From NCBI GenBank assembly GCA_963693365.1, contig CAVNZM010000011.1, positions 4,588,001 through 4,652,000 on the forward strand: DNA of 64,000 nt. The letters run 5' to 3'. Both the position numbers and the translations under genes were made by a program. The stretch comes from Amoebidium appalachense. Its lineage: Eukaryota > Ichthyosporea. Each line of letters begins with the position of its first letter. Position 1 is the first letter of the stretch. The notes beneath the pieces are model-generated. The model did no database searches. It was not told the origin of the DNA and saw only the letters and a program-made list of their open reading frames with translations. Positions 21,554-51,569 of this stretch are shown here, piece by piece.

Positions 21554-22808
21554 CCCCCCCCTCCCCCCTTCTCCTCCTCCTCCTCTGGCCCCACATACCA
21601 TACCAGGAATTCCATATACGTGCATATGCACGCACACGGTTGACACGGAGCGACACGTCGGCCCACTACTAAGTGTAGACAGTAGCTTACTGGATATGGT
21701 GTACATACATGCATGCACCGTCAGTCACGCAGATCTACACACACAACGCACACGTGCATGCACACAGTCAATAATGACATACCGAGCCACACACACAAGC
21801 CACACATACGCACGCGCACATGTACATATTGTCAATCATCAACCCTCCGACGTCCACTCGACCCATACCCACACACATGTGCACACACGGTGCATACCGG
21901 AAGAAATTTTTATTGCTGTGAAAGAGTGAGGAATTATAAGCGTACACAGCAGAAATGTTCGGTTTTATATGTGGGTGTGGGGCGCCCTTTCTTTGAAAAA
22001 CCAGGACGGGCTATACATTACACATTTCTATAGCAGTCTCATAATGATATTTGTTCCGTGAAAACCATAAACTCCGAATAATCACACTGAACACACACAC
22101 AAACACGAGAAAAAGAATAATAAAAATTGGCAGAAGGGAAGCCTGCATGCCTAGCTATATTGTTGACCCGAAGGGCCTCAAAAACATATACACCACACAC
22201 ATATAGCACGTTGCTATGTACCCTCTGTCGAACAAAACCGCTCACCTATGGAATACACAACCCTACCCCAAAAGATATTGCCTTAAGCAAAACACAATAA
22301 ACATGACACCATTATCTGTGTGGTATAACATTGCATGAACGTAGTCATATGACTACCCTAGAGGCTCACAGCAACACCAAACGTGGTTTTTTTCTTTTTC
22401 TTTTTCTTTTGGGTGATGTGCGGAAAAGTTAGAACAGTTCTGTAACGAATTCTTCTCTCGGAGAAACCTCTGTCTGATAAACAAAGTCAACAGTGTTATG
22501 GGACACACCCGCTTTCACCAAGCATATTGTCTTTTGGAGGTGCATGTATCAAGCGGACTACCGAGTATCTAGTGTTTCATGTGTTTCGTGTGTGTGTGTG
22601 TGTGTGTGTGCACGGACACGTGCACATGCGCGTCATGCACCCACGTAACTATCCGAGTGTATGCGCCTTTGCCTGTTGTTTTCAAAACCGCATGCAAAGT
22701 GTGCTGTGCTGTGTGTGCAGAGTGAATCCGAATTTGTATGTGTGTGTGCTCACATATCATGCCCGTGTGTGCTCCAGTCCTCCATCCGTGCCCGTGCTCC
22801 CTTGGTGC

Positions 22809-33755
<10,947 letters not shown>

Positions 33756-33795
33756 CTGTTAAATGGCACTCCCGGTGCCCTGTTTCGACAGACTT

Positions 33796-34125
33796 AGTGG
33801 TTGCAGACGCAATGCAGCATATTTTCTCTCTTTTTCTATTACAGTGTTGCAGACGCAATGCAGCATATTTTTTCTCTTTTTCTATTACATATATATTTTC
33901 TTGATCCTAATATCCCCTTTGGACTCACGGTCTTACACGGTAGAGCTTGGTTTATGGCTTGCTGCTCGAAAACCATTAAATGGTGATGCCAGAGAGTTAG
34001 CCATGCAGAGGCAATACAGCAAATCTGGTTTCTTCCGTTTCCTAACTCCTCGTATCCCTTTAAGCTGTCACGGGTCTTACATGGGGGAACTTGGTTTATG
34101 GCTTGCTGTTGGAAAACTTTTAATA
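33796..34125. repeat. Degenerate tandem repeat upstream of CK1 gamma
   Basis: GTTGCAGACGCAATGCAGCA occurs twice (33799, 33844), followed by two copies of a longer unit containing CTTGGTTTATGGCTTGCTG (33948, 34092). Confidence 0.8.
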
Positions 34126-34753
34126 GGAACAAAATCGAATGTTTGATCCACAAAAAAAAGGGGCCAAATTGCTGACGGACCGATCCCGAGCTATAAAACT
34201 TACGTGCTTCCACTTGGCTTTTCTGCGAGATGCCTACCGAAACCGGACGGTATCTCTTCTAGTCCCAAAAAGAAAAAAAAAAGAAAGAAAAAGGTGGAAA
34301 AAAAAAGAAGAAAAAAGGCACCGTAAAGCCTTGGGTTTCTGGATTCCTTGCCCTTCCAAAAAGCGCGCCCATATTATTACCATTTGGGAGATGGACACGT
34401 GTAAAGCTCAAGAAACGAGAAACGGGCTATGGCTGCTGAACTACTAAGTTACCTCAGAGGGAAAGGACCAACGGGTGAAAGTGTGTGTGTGTGTGTATGT
34501 GTGTGTGTGTGTGGGGGGGGGGGGTTAAAGGGGGAAGGGGGGGGGGGGGGGGGGGAGGTGGAGTGTGGAAGTGTTCGTGAGGAAGATGTTGGGAGATGCC
34601 GAACACCGCGAGGCGTGAGAGACAAAGGCAGCCAATAAAGAGGAAGGTAAGATACCAGAGAGCCTCCCTTTCCCTATTCCCCCCCACCTGTAACCCGAAA
34701 AGAAGCATGTCCATACTAACCCACGAACCCATCCCACATACACTGCAACGACA

Positions 34754-35020
<267 letters not shown>

Positions 35021-35746
35021 GCGCGTAAATCCCACACTTGCACAGAAAGGGCCAAAAAAAAACTACCTGAAGCGACTGTGTGTGCTGCTTTCACTCGAGC
35101 AAGCACCAGTCTCCTTGTTTGCGGAGGTTGGTGCCGTGGCTCAACGAGCTGACATGGCCCGGCTGGCCGCCTTTTCGTGACACAAAAACATTCGTCAGTA
35201 AGAATCCCAGGAAACAAAATGTTCACCTTACGGTCAAGGAGTAGACAGATAAGACAAGCACCAACACTGAAGTGAAGATGATAGGTCTCACAAAAGATAA
35301 AGATTCGCTAACCCTGCAAAAATCTTGCTTTGGCAACAAAATCCAGTTTCCAGTTCAGTGAGTAGAGTTGAAGATGCTTTGGCTGACAAGCACAGGCACC
35401 CAAGTTGGCTGGCTGCTTTCAACAAGCTGTACTGGCCTGAGTACCGAGAAGAATAATCTCCGGCCTTTTCTTAGCAATTTTTTTTTTCAACCCACTAACT
35501 GAGAGAGGAAACTGTCGTTTTTAAATCAAAAGATTTCGTAACGACTATTCCTGTCTCAATCACATATCAAACTCTCCACATACTCGCACGATGGGACACA
35601 GCTGTAGCGTTCCAATGCAAGCCAGCTTGTGCCAAAGCCCGGAATGGCTGCTAGCTCACATGCACATGCACCTACACTTTTAGCTACCCGCTCCCGCGAC
35701 GATGCACAGACACGCTCACACAAGCACGCGCGCGCCCACCCCACCA

Positions 35747-35792
<46 letters not shown>

Positions 35793-38062
35793 AAGCACAC
35801 ACACAAGCACACGGACAAGCACACACACACACACAACACACAAGCAGATACGCACACACACCCACACACACACACCACCCAAATGCACACGTGTGTGTGC
35901 GTACACGCACACGCACAAGCACACACGCACACACGCAAAAGCACACACCCACACAAGCACGCAAACACCCACGGACACACACGCAGTGGGCAGACACTAT
36001 GATCCACCCCCACACAAGAACGTGTGCTGCTCCAGAGCTCACTCTCTTTTGCACAAGCACAAATACAAACCAGCGAATCCCACATATTCGTACAAGTTAC
36101 AAGCATGCGCACGCCAGAGCAAACTTCAAAACATCTTGGATGCATGATGCTCACACAAGGGCACAAAAAGCACATCTACAGAATGCAAAGCAAAAAACAG
36201 AAACGGGCATACCTGGGTTCGTGTACGTGCCCGACTCCGGGCTTACAACGCTGCTGTTGAAATTTTGCTCCCTGAAATTTTGCTCCCTACAATATCCAAC
36301 CATAAACAAACCCACGGCTTTTTAAGAAGCTAGCTGATCATAAATCAACAGAGAAATAGCCTCATCTCTTATGCTTGCTCAAACTTCGCAAAATCGTACA
36401 CACACCTTTCCCTTTGCTACCACTATTTCCAGCCTGTGTTTTGACAATAACTATGCCAAACACTACAATACAGTTTAAATAAAAAAACAAGCCAGCTATT
36501 CTATACAATTGCGTTACTTCATCCCTAAAGAACAAACGTAAAAAAAAAGCCTAAAGCGCAGTTTACGATAACACAAGCGCTGGCTTTTCGTCACTTTGGA
36601 AAGTTGCGGGTTCAACTTTGATAAGTTTCCGATTTTGGCGGGTCGGGTTGAACCCGCCGGGGGGCATTTTGTCTCGATTTGCACCCCCTCTTGTCTCCTA
36701 GACTTAGTCATTAAGGGTGGGGTGCATGGGACATCATATTTCAGGTTCTGCACCAAAATTTTTGAAAATAAACAGACTCGCTTGCGACGCTTATCCGAGT
36801 AATTATAAACCTACTGCAGAGTAGAAATGTTGGACATAGTATTTTTATAACGAAAAACACTAAGCTTAATATGGTTACAGGTTGTATTCCTGGCAGACAA
36901 AGAGATCAGATCATACAGCTGAGCACGTTCAACTATAGCTAGTAAAAGAGGCATCATGCGGCAGCCGACAGCCTGTTCAGAACCGAACTTCAGAAAAGCA
37001 TATATTCGAAAAAAATTCTTGCATTTCAAAATCCTAAGCTCATCCCGCATCAAGGGGACTTTGTGGTGGCCATCTATCTCGATGCTAATTGGTTGCTCTT
37101 GCTTGCAATAGGCTCATTGGTCGTGGCTAATTACTGTTAGCTACATTTCGAAATTTCATGGTGAGGCATTTTTTTGTGTTACCTTCATGGGCCACGGTGT
37201 TTCTAGATGGCCGTGCTTCGTGGCGAATTTCGAAACGTTTTCTGCCAACACGTTTCAAATTTGTTCATGTTGATTGCCAACATGTTTGCTGCAGCGTAAA
37301 CCCCCATACTGATAACGGCCTTTTTGAAGTTTATTTACCAGGCCTTAATCACCGATCAAATCCTCGCCTGTAGCAACCACGTGCTCCATCCTGCTGGGAC
37401 CATTTTCAACTTGCTTGATGGTCCAGTTCAATGATAACCATGTACACCTTGTGTATGCCAGAAAACCAAATGTAGAGGCAGAAGAAGGAACCAACTGCTC
37501 GACATGTTTGAGAACACGACGAACAAGAACCAAAACGACATCACATCGAAACATCGCCAAACCAAATACATACAAGGGGCAGCTGTTACACAGGTTCGAC
37601 AGATGGATTCTTGGTGTGAGAGAATCATCCTTACTTCACAAGCAAATTAAACACATCGAAGTCATCAACAATACAAGTGCAAATTTTTTCCCGGATGCTT
37701 GTCTTACCAGCAAAAAAGCGGTGTTCTTGCTAAGTTTCTACTTCAGTTCGTGTAATACATTATGTTTTTATGGCATATATCGTCCACGAGCCCAAAATCA
37801 CCAGCACACAAGCGCACTCGCAAGCAAAGAACCAAAATCTTGGAACCAAGACAACAGCCTTCCAATCTCGACGGAGTGCTGGTAATAACTGGCCTACTGG
37901 TAGCTGCTTTAACAGGCATCTATGAAAAAAGGATCAAGTTTCAAGCATTGGCATACGGAAGGTAATACATATCATGACGGCCCAAAAAAACAAACAAAAA
38001 AGAAGTACAATCCGTTGGTGCAAGTGTACATGTATGTATCAGTGGGCTCTACTTATGGTGTA

Positions 38063-38141
<79 letters not shown>

Positions 38142-38497
38142 GGGGTGGTGGTGGTGGTGGAGGGGGGGGGGGGAAGAGGGGGTGGTACGTGACTGTGTTG
38201 AGGTAGTATCACGGTGTGCATTTGATAATGAACGATGTGTGCATTTGAAAAATGAACGACTACGATTCTACGTTCAGCAAGTCCTTGTGCTAACATTGCC
38301 GTGTGACATTATGCATACAAACGTAGTGTGTGTTTGTGCGCATACATATGTCAGCAGGTAGTAGTTACACATGTGCGCGTCATGCACCAGATCCCATCTC
38401 TCCTCTAGTAATGGACACCAACGGAAAGACTGAGACATCCACTGAGTCCTCCAACTTTTCAAAAATTAGCTTTCGTCACTCGCACCATTTCTTCTCA

Positions 38498-46108
<7,611 letters not shown>

Positions 46109-46370
46109 CTGCAGGGTAGAGTTTCCCACTCAGTATTAAGCAATTAAAAAGGAAAACTCCGGCGTTAAGCTGCTAGGTGTGTTGCAAACGTTTACCAGAG
46201 AATATTTTCACGGATTTAAAAGATGGGGAGAGAGGGGGGCGTTAGGGAGCAAGAGAGGGAGGGGATGAGAAGGAGGGGGAGGTGGGAGGGGCAGAGAAGG
46301 GAAGAGGGGGAGGAGGGGTGCAAAACGATTGACCGATGTGATGCACAAGAATGTCCCCGTGAGGATGGGG

Positions 46371-46406
<36 letters not shown>

Positions 46407-46837
46407 ATCCATCACGATAATCTCTACTTTGGTGCTAACCACTATGCAAGAGTTGCATGAGCCCCAAGAGCAAAACAGACAAGTGTGTAGTACTCAATTA
46501 CACACAAACTCTCCCCTTGGACTATGTCCACTCATCCTACCCTCATTAACCCCAACCAGCTGCTGTCCATGATGAGGTGGCCCCCAACACCCAAGCAGCA
46601 TGCATTCCTAAGCTCCCTCCCCTGTCCAGCCTTCTTCCTCTTGCTCCTTACCTCGGTGGAACCCCCCTCCCCCCCCCCCTATAGCACTCCAATACTAAAC
46701 CCGAAGTTTGTATAATGGTGTTACTGACCCGTCCTCCTTAATCCGTTCTCATTCCTTTCCTCCTGCTCTCTCGTTCTTTCAATCCTCTTCTTAAAATCTC
46801 AGCAAAAATCAACGCGGAGGGAGGGGGGGGGGGGGGG

Positions 46838-46984
46838 GTTTGAATGCGGAACACGGTACGATATACGCATGCACGATGAGAAGCATGGTGCAGGACATAT
46901 GCAAAGGCAAACATTCAAGTATGCAACAACAGCCATGCGCACAGTATGCGTCATAAGCAGAGCCCATCCTCAGGGAGGGCCCAA
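46838..46984 (-). repeat. R1 interspersed repeat, subfamily a, truncated
   Basis: Begins GTTTGAATGCGGAACACGG after a G-run and ends within the GCAGAGCCCATCCTCAGGGA block. Lies upstream of the carrier's first coding exon, in the same orientation as the other copies. Confidence 0.88.
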
Positions 46985-48394
46985 GAAATGCAACTACCAG
47001 TTGTAAAACCGAACAGGACTCGCCCGTTGAAGCACGTCCGGAAGAAGCAGGCAAAGGACATTTGTATAGCTTACGACGAGAACAGGTGTGGGTTTGCACT
47101 GCCTAACACATCGCCAAATCAAAAGCAAAACACATACAAGGCTATGCAGCGTAAGAAAAACCCGGCTGCTGATAGGAGGGAAGGCAAGGGGAAAGGCACG
47201 AGGGAGAAGGGGTAAGGAGTAGGGGGGGGGAAGGGGGGGGGGATAGAGAGAGAGAGAGATAGAGAAATAGTGAAGGACCCATTTCTCTCGAGTGGCAGAG
47301 GGGGCAGGGGAAACCAAAGAGAACCGAGCTGTGATCACAGCCAACCCGTGAGATCAATAAAGAACGCTACAAACCCTAATACACATTCAGTGAAAACCCC
47401 AGAAAGTTGTGAAGAATGTACAGAACCCACGACCTAAAACCCTCTCAGCCTCACCTGTTCATCTTTCAGGCCAACCTTTATCCGGTAGCCCAGGTCTGTT
47501 GCTGTCTCCGGGCCCTTGTGCAGAGGTCCTGCCACAACCATAATTCTTTTCCACTGTATATGCAGGTGCTGACTCCAGCTGCTCTCGTGCGCGCGTTCCA
47601 GCATCCCAAATTGGTTCTTAAAAAAAAAAAAAAAAAAAAAAAAACGAGATGCCACCCTGGATCTCTGGTCTTCTAACTTGGTTCCCTACAGAACTAGCGA
47701 ATTGCATACCACTGTACGGTCTTAGCTTTAGAAAACCCTAGATGTGATGGCGTAAGTCGAGGTGAACAGGAATATAGGTGGAAGCCAACGTGACTACTTT
47801 GTACGTGATTGCTCCAAACCCAAGATACCAGGCTCTTTCCGGTATACAGCATATGATGTGGCAATGGCTTTGTATGTTAACCACAACCAAAAGCTGCCGA
47901 GTCCACTCACAAAGTTTCACTGTCGGCTTCTAATTACGCTCTAATACTAAAAGGAATAAAGCCTATGAAAAGATAAAGCCACTAACTGACGTGTCGGGAG
48001 AGTGGAAGAAAGAGCCTTTCTTGGCTACATATAGGTCAACTCAAAAACTGACTGATCTGCAAGCTGTAAGCTCAGTGTACTTCATGGGTACGGCGAAAAA
48101 TGATAACAGGTACAATCTCTACTTCGTTAAAAACGCCTACTGGTTGGCTTTTTAATTTTATACTGTTTGTCCCCAGCGCTTGTAAAACCAATAAGTGGGA
48201 ACAAGTCATGAAGCACATAGTGTTGATGTACACCACGATCCGAAGCTTTCGTTTGATTGGAGCACCGAACGCAGACATGCCGAATACGTTCCCTGTATCA
48301 TATCGGTAACACGGGCAACTTGATGATAAATTCCCCCATGTACAGCATGGGCTTTTAGGTGAAAAATAGATGGCCATATTACAACTTGCTCATT

Positions 48395-48739
48395 TTAAGA
48401 GTTCTTTTTTGGGCCCGACTTGATTACTTCTGTTATCCGTGGAAGTTGTGGAATGCCGTGCAAGCACAGCTGCAGATTTGAACAATGGACCAGTGCTCGG
48501 TTTCTCTGCCTCATGCATGTTTTCGAATCCGACGTGGTCCGGGGCTCCGGAGTTTGGGAGCTCCGGGTGTCACGGACAGACGGACCTGCAGTACAGTTGC
48601 AAGGTCTCCTGGAAGATAAGGAGGCCTTGCTGTCACTGTGTGAAACATGATATGCTCTGTTTTCTGGGAATGATGCTTGCAGATCAATACACTGTATCAT
48701 GTTGACGATATCATCGGTGACACTGTCCAAGTTTACAGT
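48395..48739 (-). CDS. Possible terminal exon of an unknown gene
   Basis: An open stretch of 114 codons ends in TAA and follows an AG (GGGCATGCAG|ACT). It reads TVNLDSVTDDIVNMIQCIDL... and becomes Ser/Thr/Arg-rich. The same interval is open in two plus-strand frames, no family is recognised and no upstream exon was found, so this may be chance. Confidence 0.2.
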   Translation of the reverse strand, partial: TVNLDSVTDDIVNMIQCIDLQASFPENRAYHVSHSDSKASLSSRRPCNCTAGPSVRDTRSSQTPEPRTTSDSKTCMRQRNRALVHCSNLQLCLHGIPQLPRITEVIKSGPKKNS

Positions 48740-49092
48740 CTGCATGCCCACGTATGTATGTGTGAGAGCAGTGTGTGTGTGTGTGTGTGCCCGCGGGGCC
48801 AATGCAACTGAAACAACCCAGTCACCGTTAGGTTTTACACATTAGCTCCCTGCCAATTCGCTCACTCTACCTCTACAGATGGAAAAATGGCCACACAGAC
48901 ACACGTACAGACGCCGGACGCGCGCCCACACAAACACACCATGTGAGCACATACACACGCACACACACACAGGCCGCACAAAGATTATCCGTGACAGGCA
49001 CCCACACGCACAAGCATATCCGCACACACAGGCAGAGACACACGGAGCACACATGCAGACACAAGCACGCGCTCGCATTCATGCGCGTGCGC

Positions 49093-49163
<71 letters not shown>

Positions 49164-50091
49164 ACATACACACACAAAACACTTTTAGGGGACCTTGGCA
49201 GCATGCACTGCCTGAGCCTCCCTCTGCCTCCTCACACAGACCGTAACGCCCACACCGAACCAAAAGTGACACAAGTAAAACACACCGGTACCCCGTAATT
49301 CGTTGTGCACCATGAAGGTACACAGATGTCCATGCAAGCACGCACGCACCCACCGTGCATTATAGCGTGCAAGTGACGAGCCCGCACGTGAAAATAAGGA
49401 CCCACTGCACCTATAACTAACCAAGTTAATACATCGTCAACTTTGGTGGCAAGTCTGAGCTTGAACGCTAGCACACAACGCGTACAAATAGCTAGCTATA
49501 CGTGGCCCTGCACACGCACATGCACATGCACACATGCACGCCAGCACAGCTTTGCACACACGCAAACACGTGCATAAGACATCACAGTGGGCCACACACT
49601 ATGCGGCGGAGCTCACACGTTCTGCGCGCTTGCGGCGGCTTGCCCGCTCCAACCTTGTGTATTAGGGTTAATTAGACAACCCTTAACGGTGCGTTCTAGA
49701 CCAATTGATGAGTTCAGAATAGTTGTGACACCAATCACATTAGCCCAAGGTCACGGCAGCCTGTTACCGTTGGTTCAAGAGTGACAATACTGATAACTCC
49801 AAAAATAATTTTATGTAAGCCACAGGCGCAGCCAAAGACTGTGAAGGACTAAAATGACGTCATGTAACTGCAGACTACAGCAACTCTCGCCAGCTTGATC
49901 GAGTCACTCAAAAAGTTCGAGTCGGGCAGCCGGGCTTTCACTTCGGAACACTTGAAACACCAGTAATGCTGTCTCCCTGACGTGGACGTTAGATCTTTTG
50001 GACAAGTTGATGTAATATATAAGGGTTATGGTTTTCCTGATACATGTAAAACATACAACTCGGTCTTTTTACTGGTGAATGTGTTGTGCAC

Positions 50092-50205
50092 GAGCTAGAA
50101 CTCCTCCAGAAGCTACCATACATATTATGTATTTGTGCGCAATCCACTGACTCGGTGATTCTGAGGAAAGGATGTGAACACCTGTTTTGTAGATTTTGTC
50201 TGCAG
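50092..50205 (+). pseudogene. Degenerate RING-finger-like coding fragment
   Basis: One frame reads ELLQKLPYILCICAQSTDS followed by VILRKGCEHLFCRFCLQ. The C-E-H-L-F-C-R-F-C part matches the second half of a C3HC4 RING. The first zinc pair is CxC instead of CxxC, and the rest of the domain is missing before the frame ends at 50304. It could be a relic or one exon of a gene I cannot complete. Confidence 0.35.
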
Positions 50206-50300
50206 GCATTAAGTTTAACGTACTTTTCATTATCAGCTTATCTCCCCAGAGACAAACCACTTAGTTGCTGCTTGGCTTGGCCACTTTGGTGCTTTTCAAA

Positions 50301-51293
50301 ATGAGTGGCACGATTGAACGGGAACCTCAAACGACAGCAGATGCTCAAAGCGCTTCTGCTACCGCTGAAACGGAGAAGGCAAGTGAGCCGAGCAAAGCCG
50401 TTGGCTTTTCTTTCATTATAATTTGTGTTACACGCGTTGGGTAAAGTTTTTTTTGTCGTCTGCTACTAGGTAATCCAGAACTTGACAAACGAAAGTACGG
50501 CGTTGCATATTGCACATGTTTTCCGAGCTATTAGCAGGCGCTCTCTCTCATTACGAATTTCAAGATCTATGCACATCGATTAGGTTTGGTTAGAAGGTGC
50601 CTAGCACCTTGTTTTCCTGGTGAATTTTTTTTTTTTTTTTTTTCATTTCATGTTTTGGGGCTGCTCTTTAAATAATACTACGTGGGGCTGACTCGGTAAC
50701 GTGCAGAAATGTCGGGGGCGAGGAACCACGGATGCTTCAACAAGCTTAGCCGCCTTTAGCACAAAGCAGCATGAGGAGGCTTTCAAGCAACAGACAACTG
50801 CTGTTGCCGAGCTGGATAGTGAAATAAGCACTCTTCTTGAGACTGATCAGTCACTGCGCGAGCTTTTGGGAACAGGCGGGGTTGAAAAGCTCACGCATTC
50901 AGTTGCCTTACCAACCAAACTTGGTCAATCCATCTCTTCCCATACCATCCCTTTAGTGTCTCTTACCAGTGGCACACACGTGGCCCATTCTTCGCAAACA
51001 CCACTCACTACGGAACAAAAGAGCGGAAAACAAGATATACCGGCGAAGAATACGACGGAGGCAGAGTTAGACGACTCCGCTGCGAAGGAATGCACAACGC
51101 CAAAACTTGTCAGCCGACGATCGGAGCCTATTCTCCAGAAGATGGGCGTGCATAGTCTCGACAACAACACCAAGTAAGTTCCGTCTTCTCTAAGGAGCCA
51201 TTGTGGCACACCGGTGTTCTGAATGTTTCGTGTCATCTTACCCGGAAGTTATGTTTGTTGTCATGTTTCAGTGAGAATGATTCGCTGAAAAAT

Positions 51294-51324
<31 letters not shown>

Positions 51325-51524
51325 GAGTAGATGGCGCCAAAACATGCAGGAGACACAATAGTACTCCGTAGTTGGAACTTAGGTCAAACACAAGCAGAAG
51401 ATACAAATTGGGGAGATCGACTTGTTGCAATGGAGGTGTGTGGCTGGATCCGGAGGTGCTTTTTATGGGTGGACGGAAAAGCTGGGGAAGCACATGCATT
51501 TTTTTTATTTTTTTTATTTATTTT

Positions 51525-51569
<45 letters not shown>

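Larger units (their letters stand above)
18457..22808. other. Intergenic region between GPI-protein gene 2 and casein kinase gene
   Basis: Plain AT-rich sequence to about 20.4 kb, with C-run 19374-19403, a 33-bp tandem duplication (19981-20046) and an 11-bp minisatellite (20287-20350). C-runs and CCT-rich DNA occupy 20745-21055 and 21510-21570; low-complexity CA/GT DNA fills 21.6-21.9 and 22.6-22.8 kb. No gene is supported. Confidence 0.6.
46109..50300. other. Region between the carrier and the Pro-rich gene
   Basis: Contains a G-run (46370-46403), an R1 copy (46838-46984), plain sequence 46.99-48.8 kb with only weak open frames, (CA)n at 49094-49158 and a RING-like coding remnant near 50.1 kb. 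The only candidate exon is on the minus strand at 48395-48739. Confidence 0.5.

Noticed and set aside
37415-37885. 157-codon plus-strand frame as a transposase gene
   Set aside because: No catalytic motif recognised and the frame has no splice or family support; only a weak repeat relation to 47.1 kb.
50301-50304. ATGA overlap of RING-like frame and Pro-rich gene as translational coupling
   Set aside because: Bacterial-style coupling is not expected in an intron-bearing nuclear gene; coincidence is more likely.
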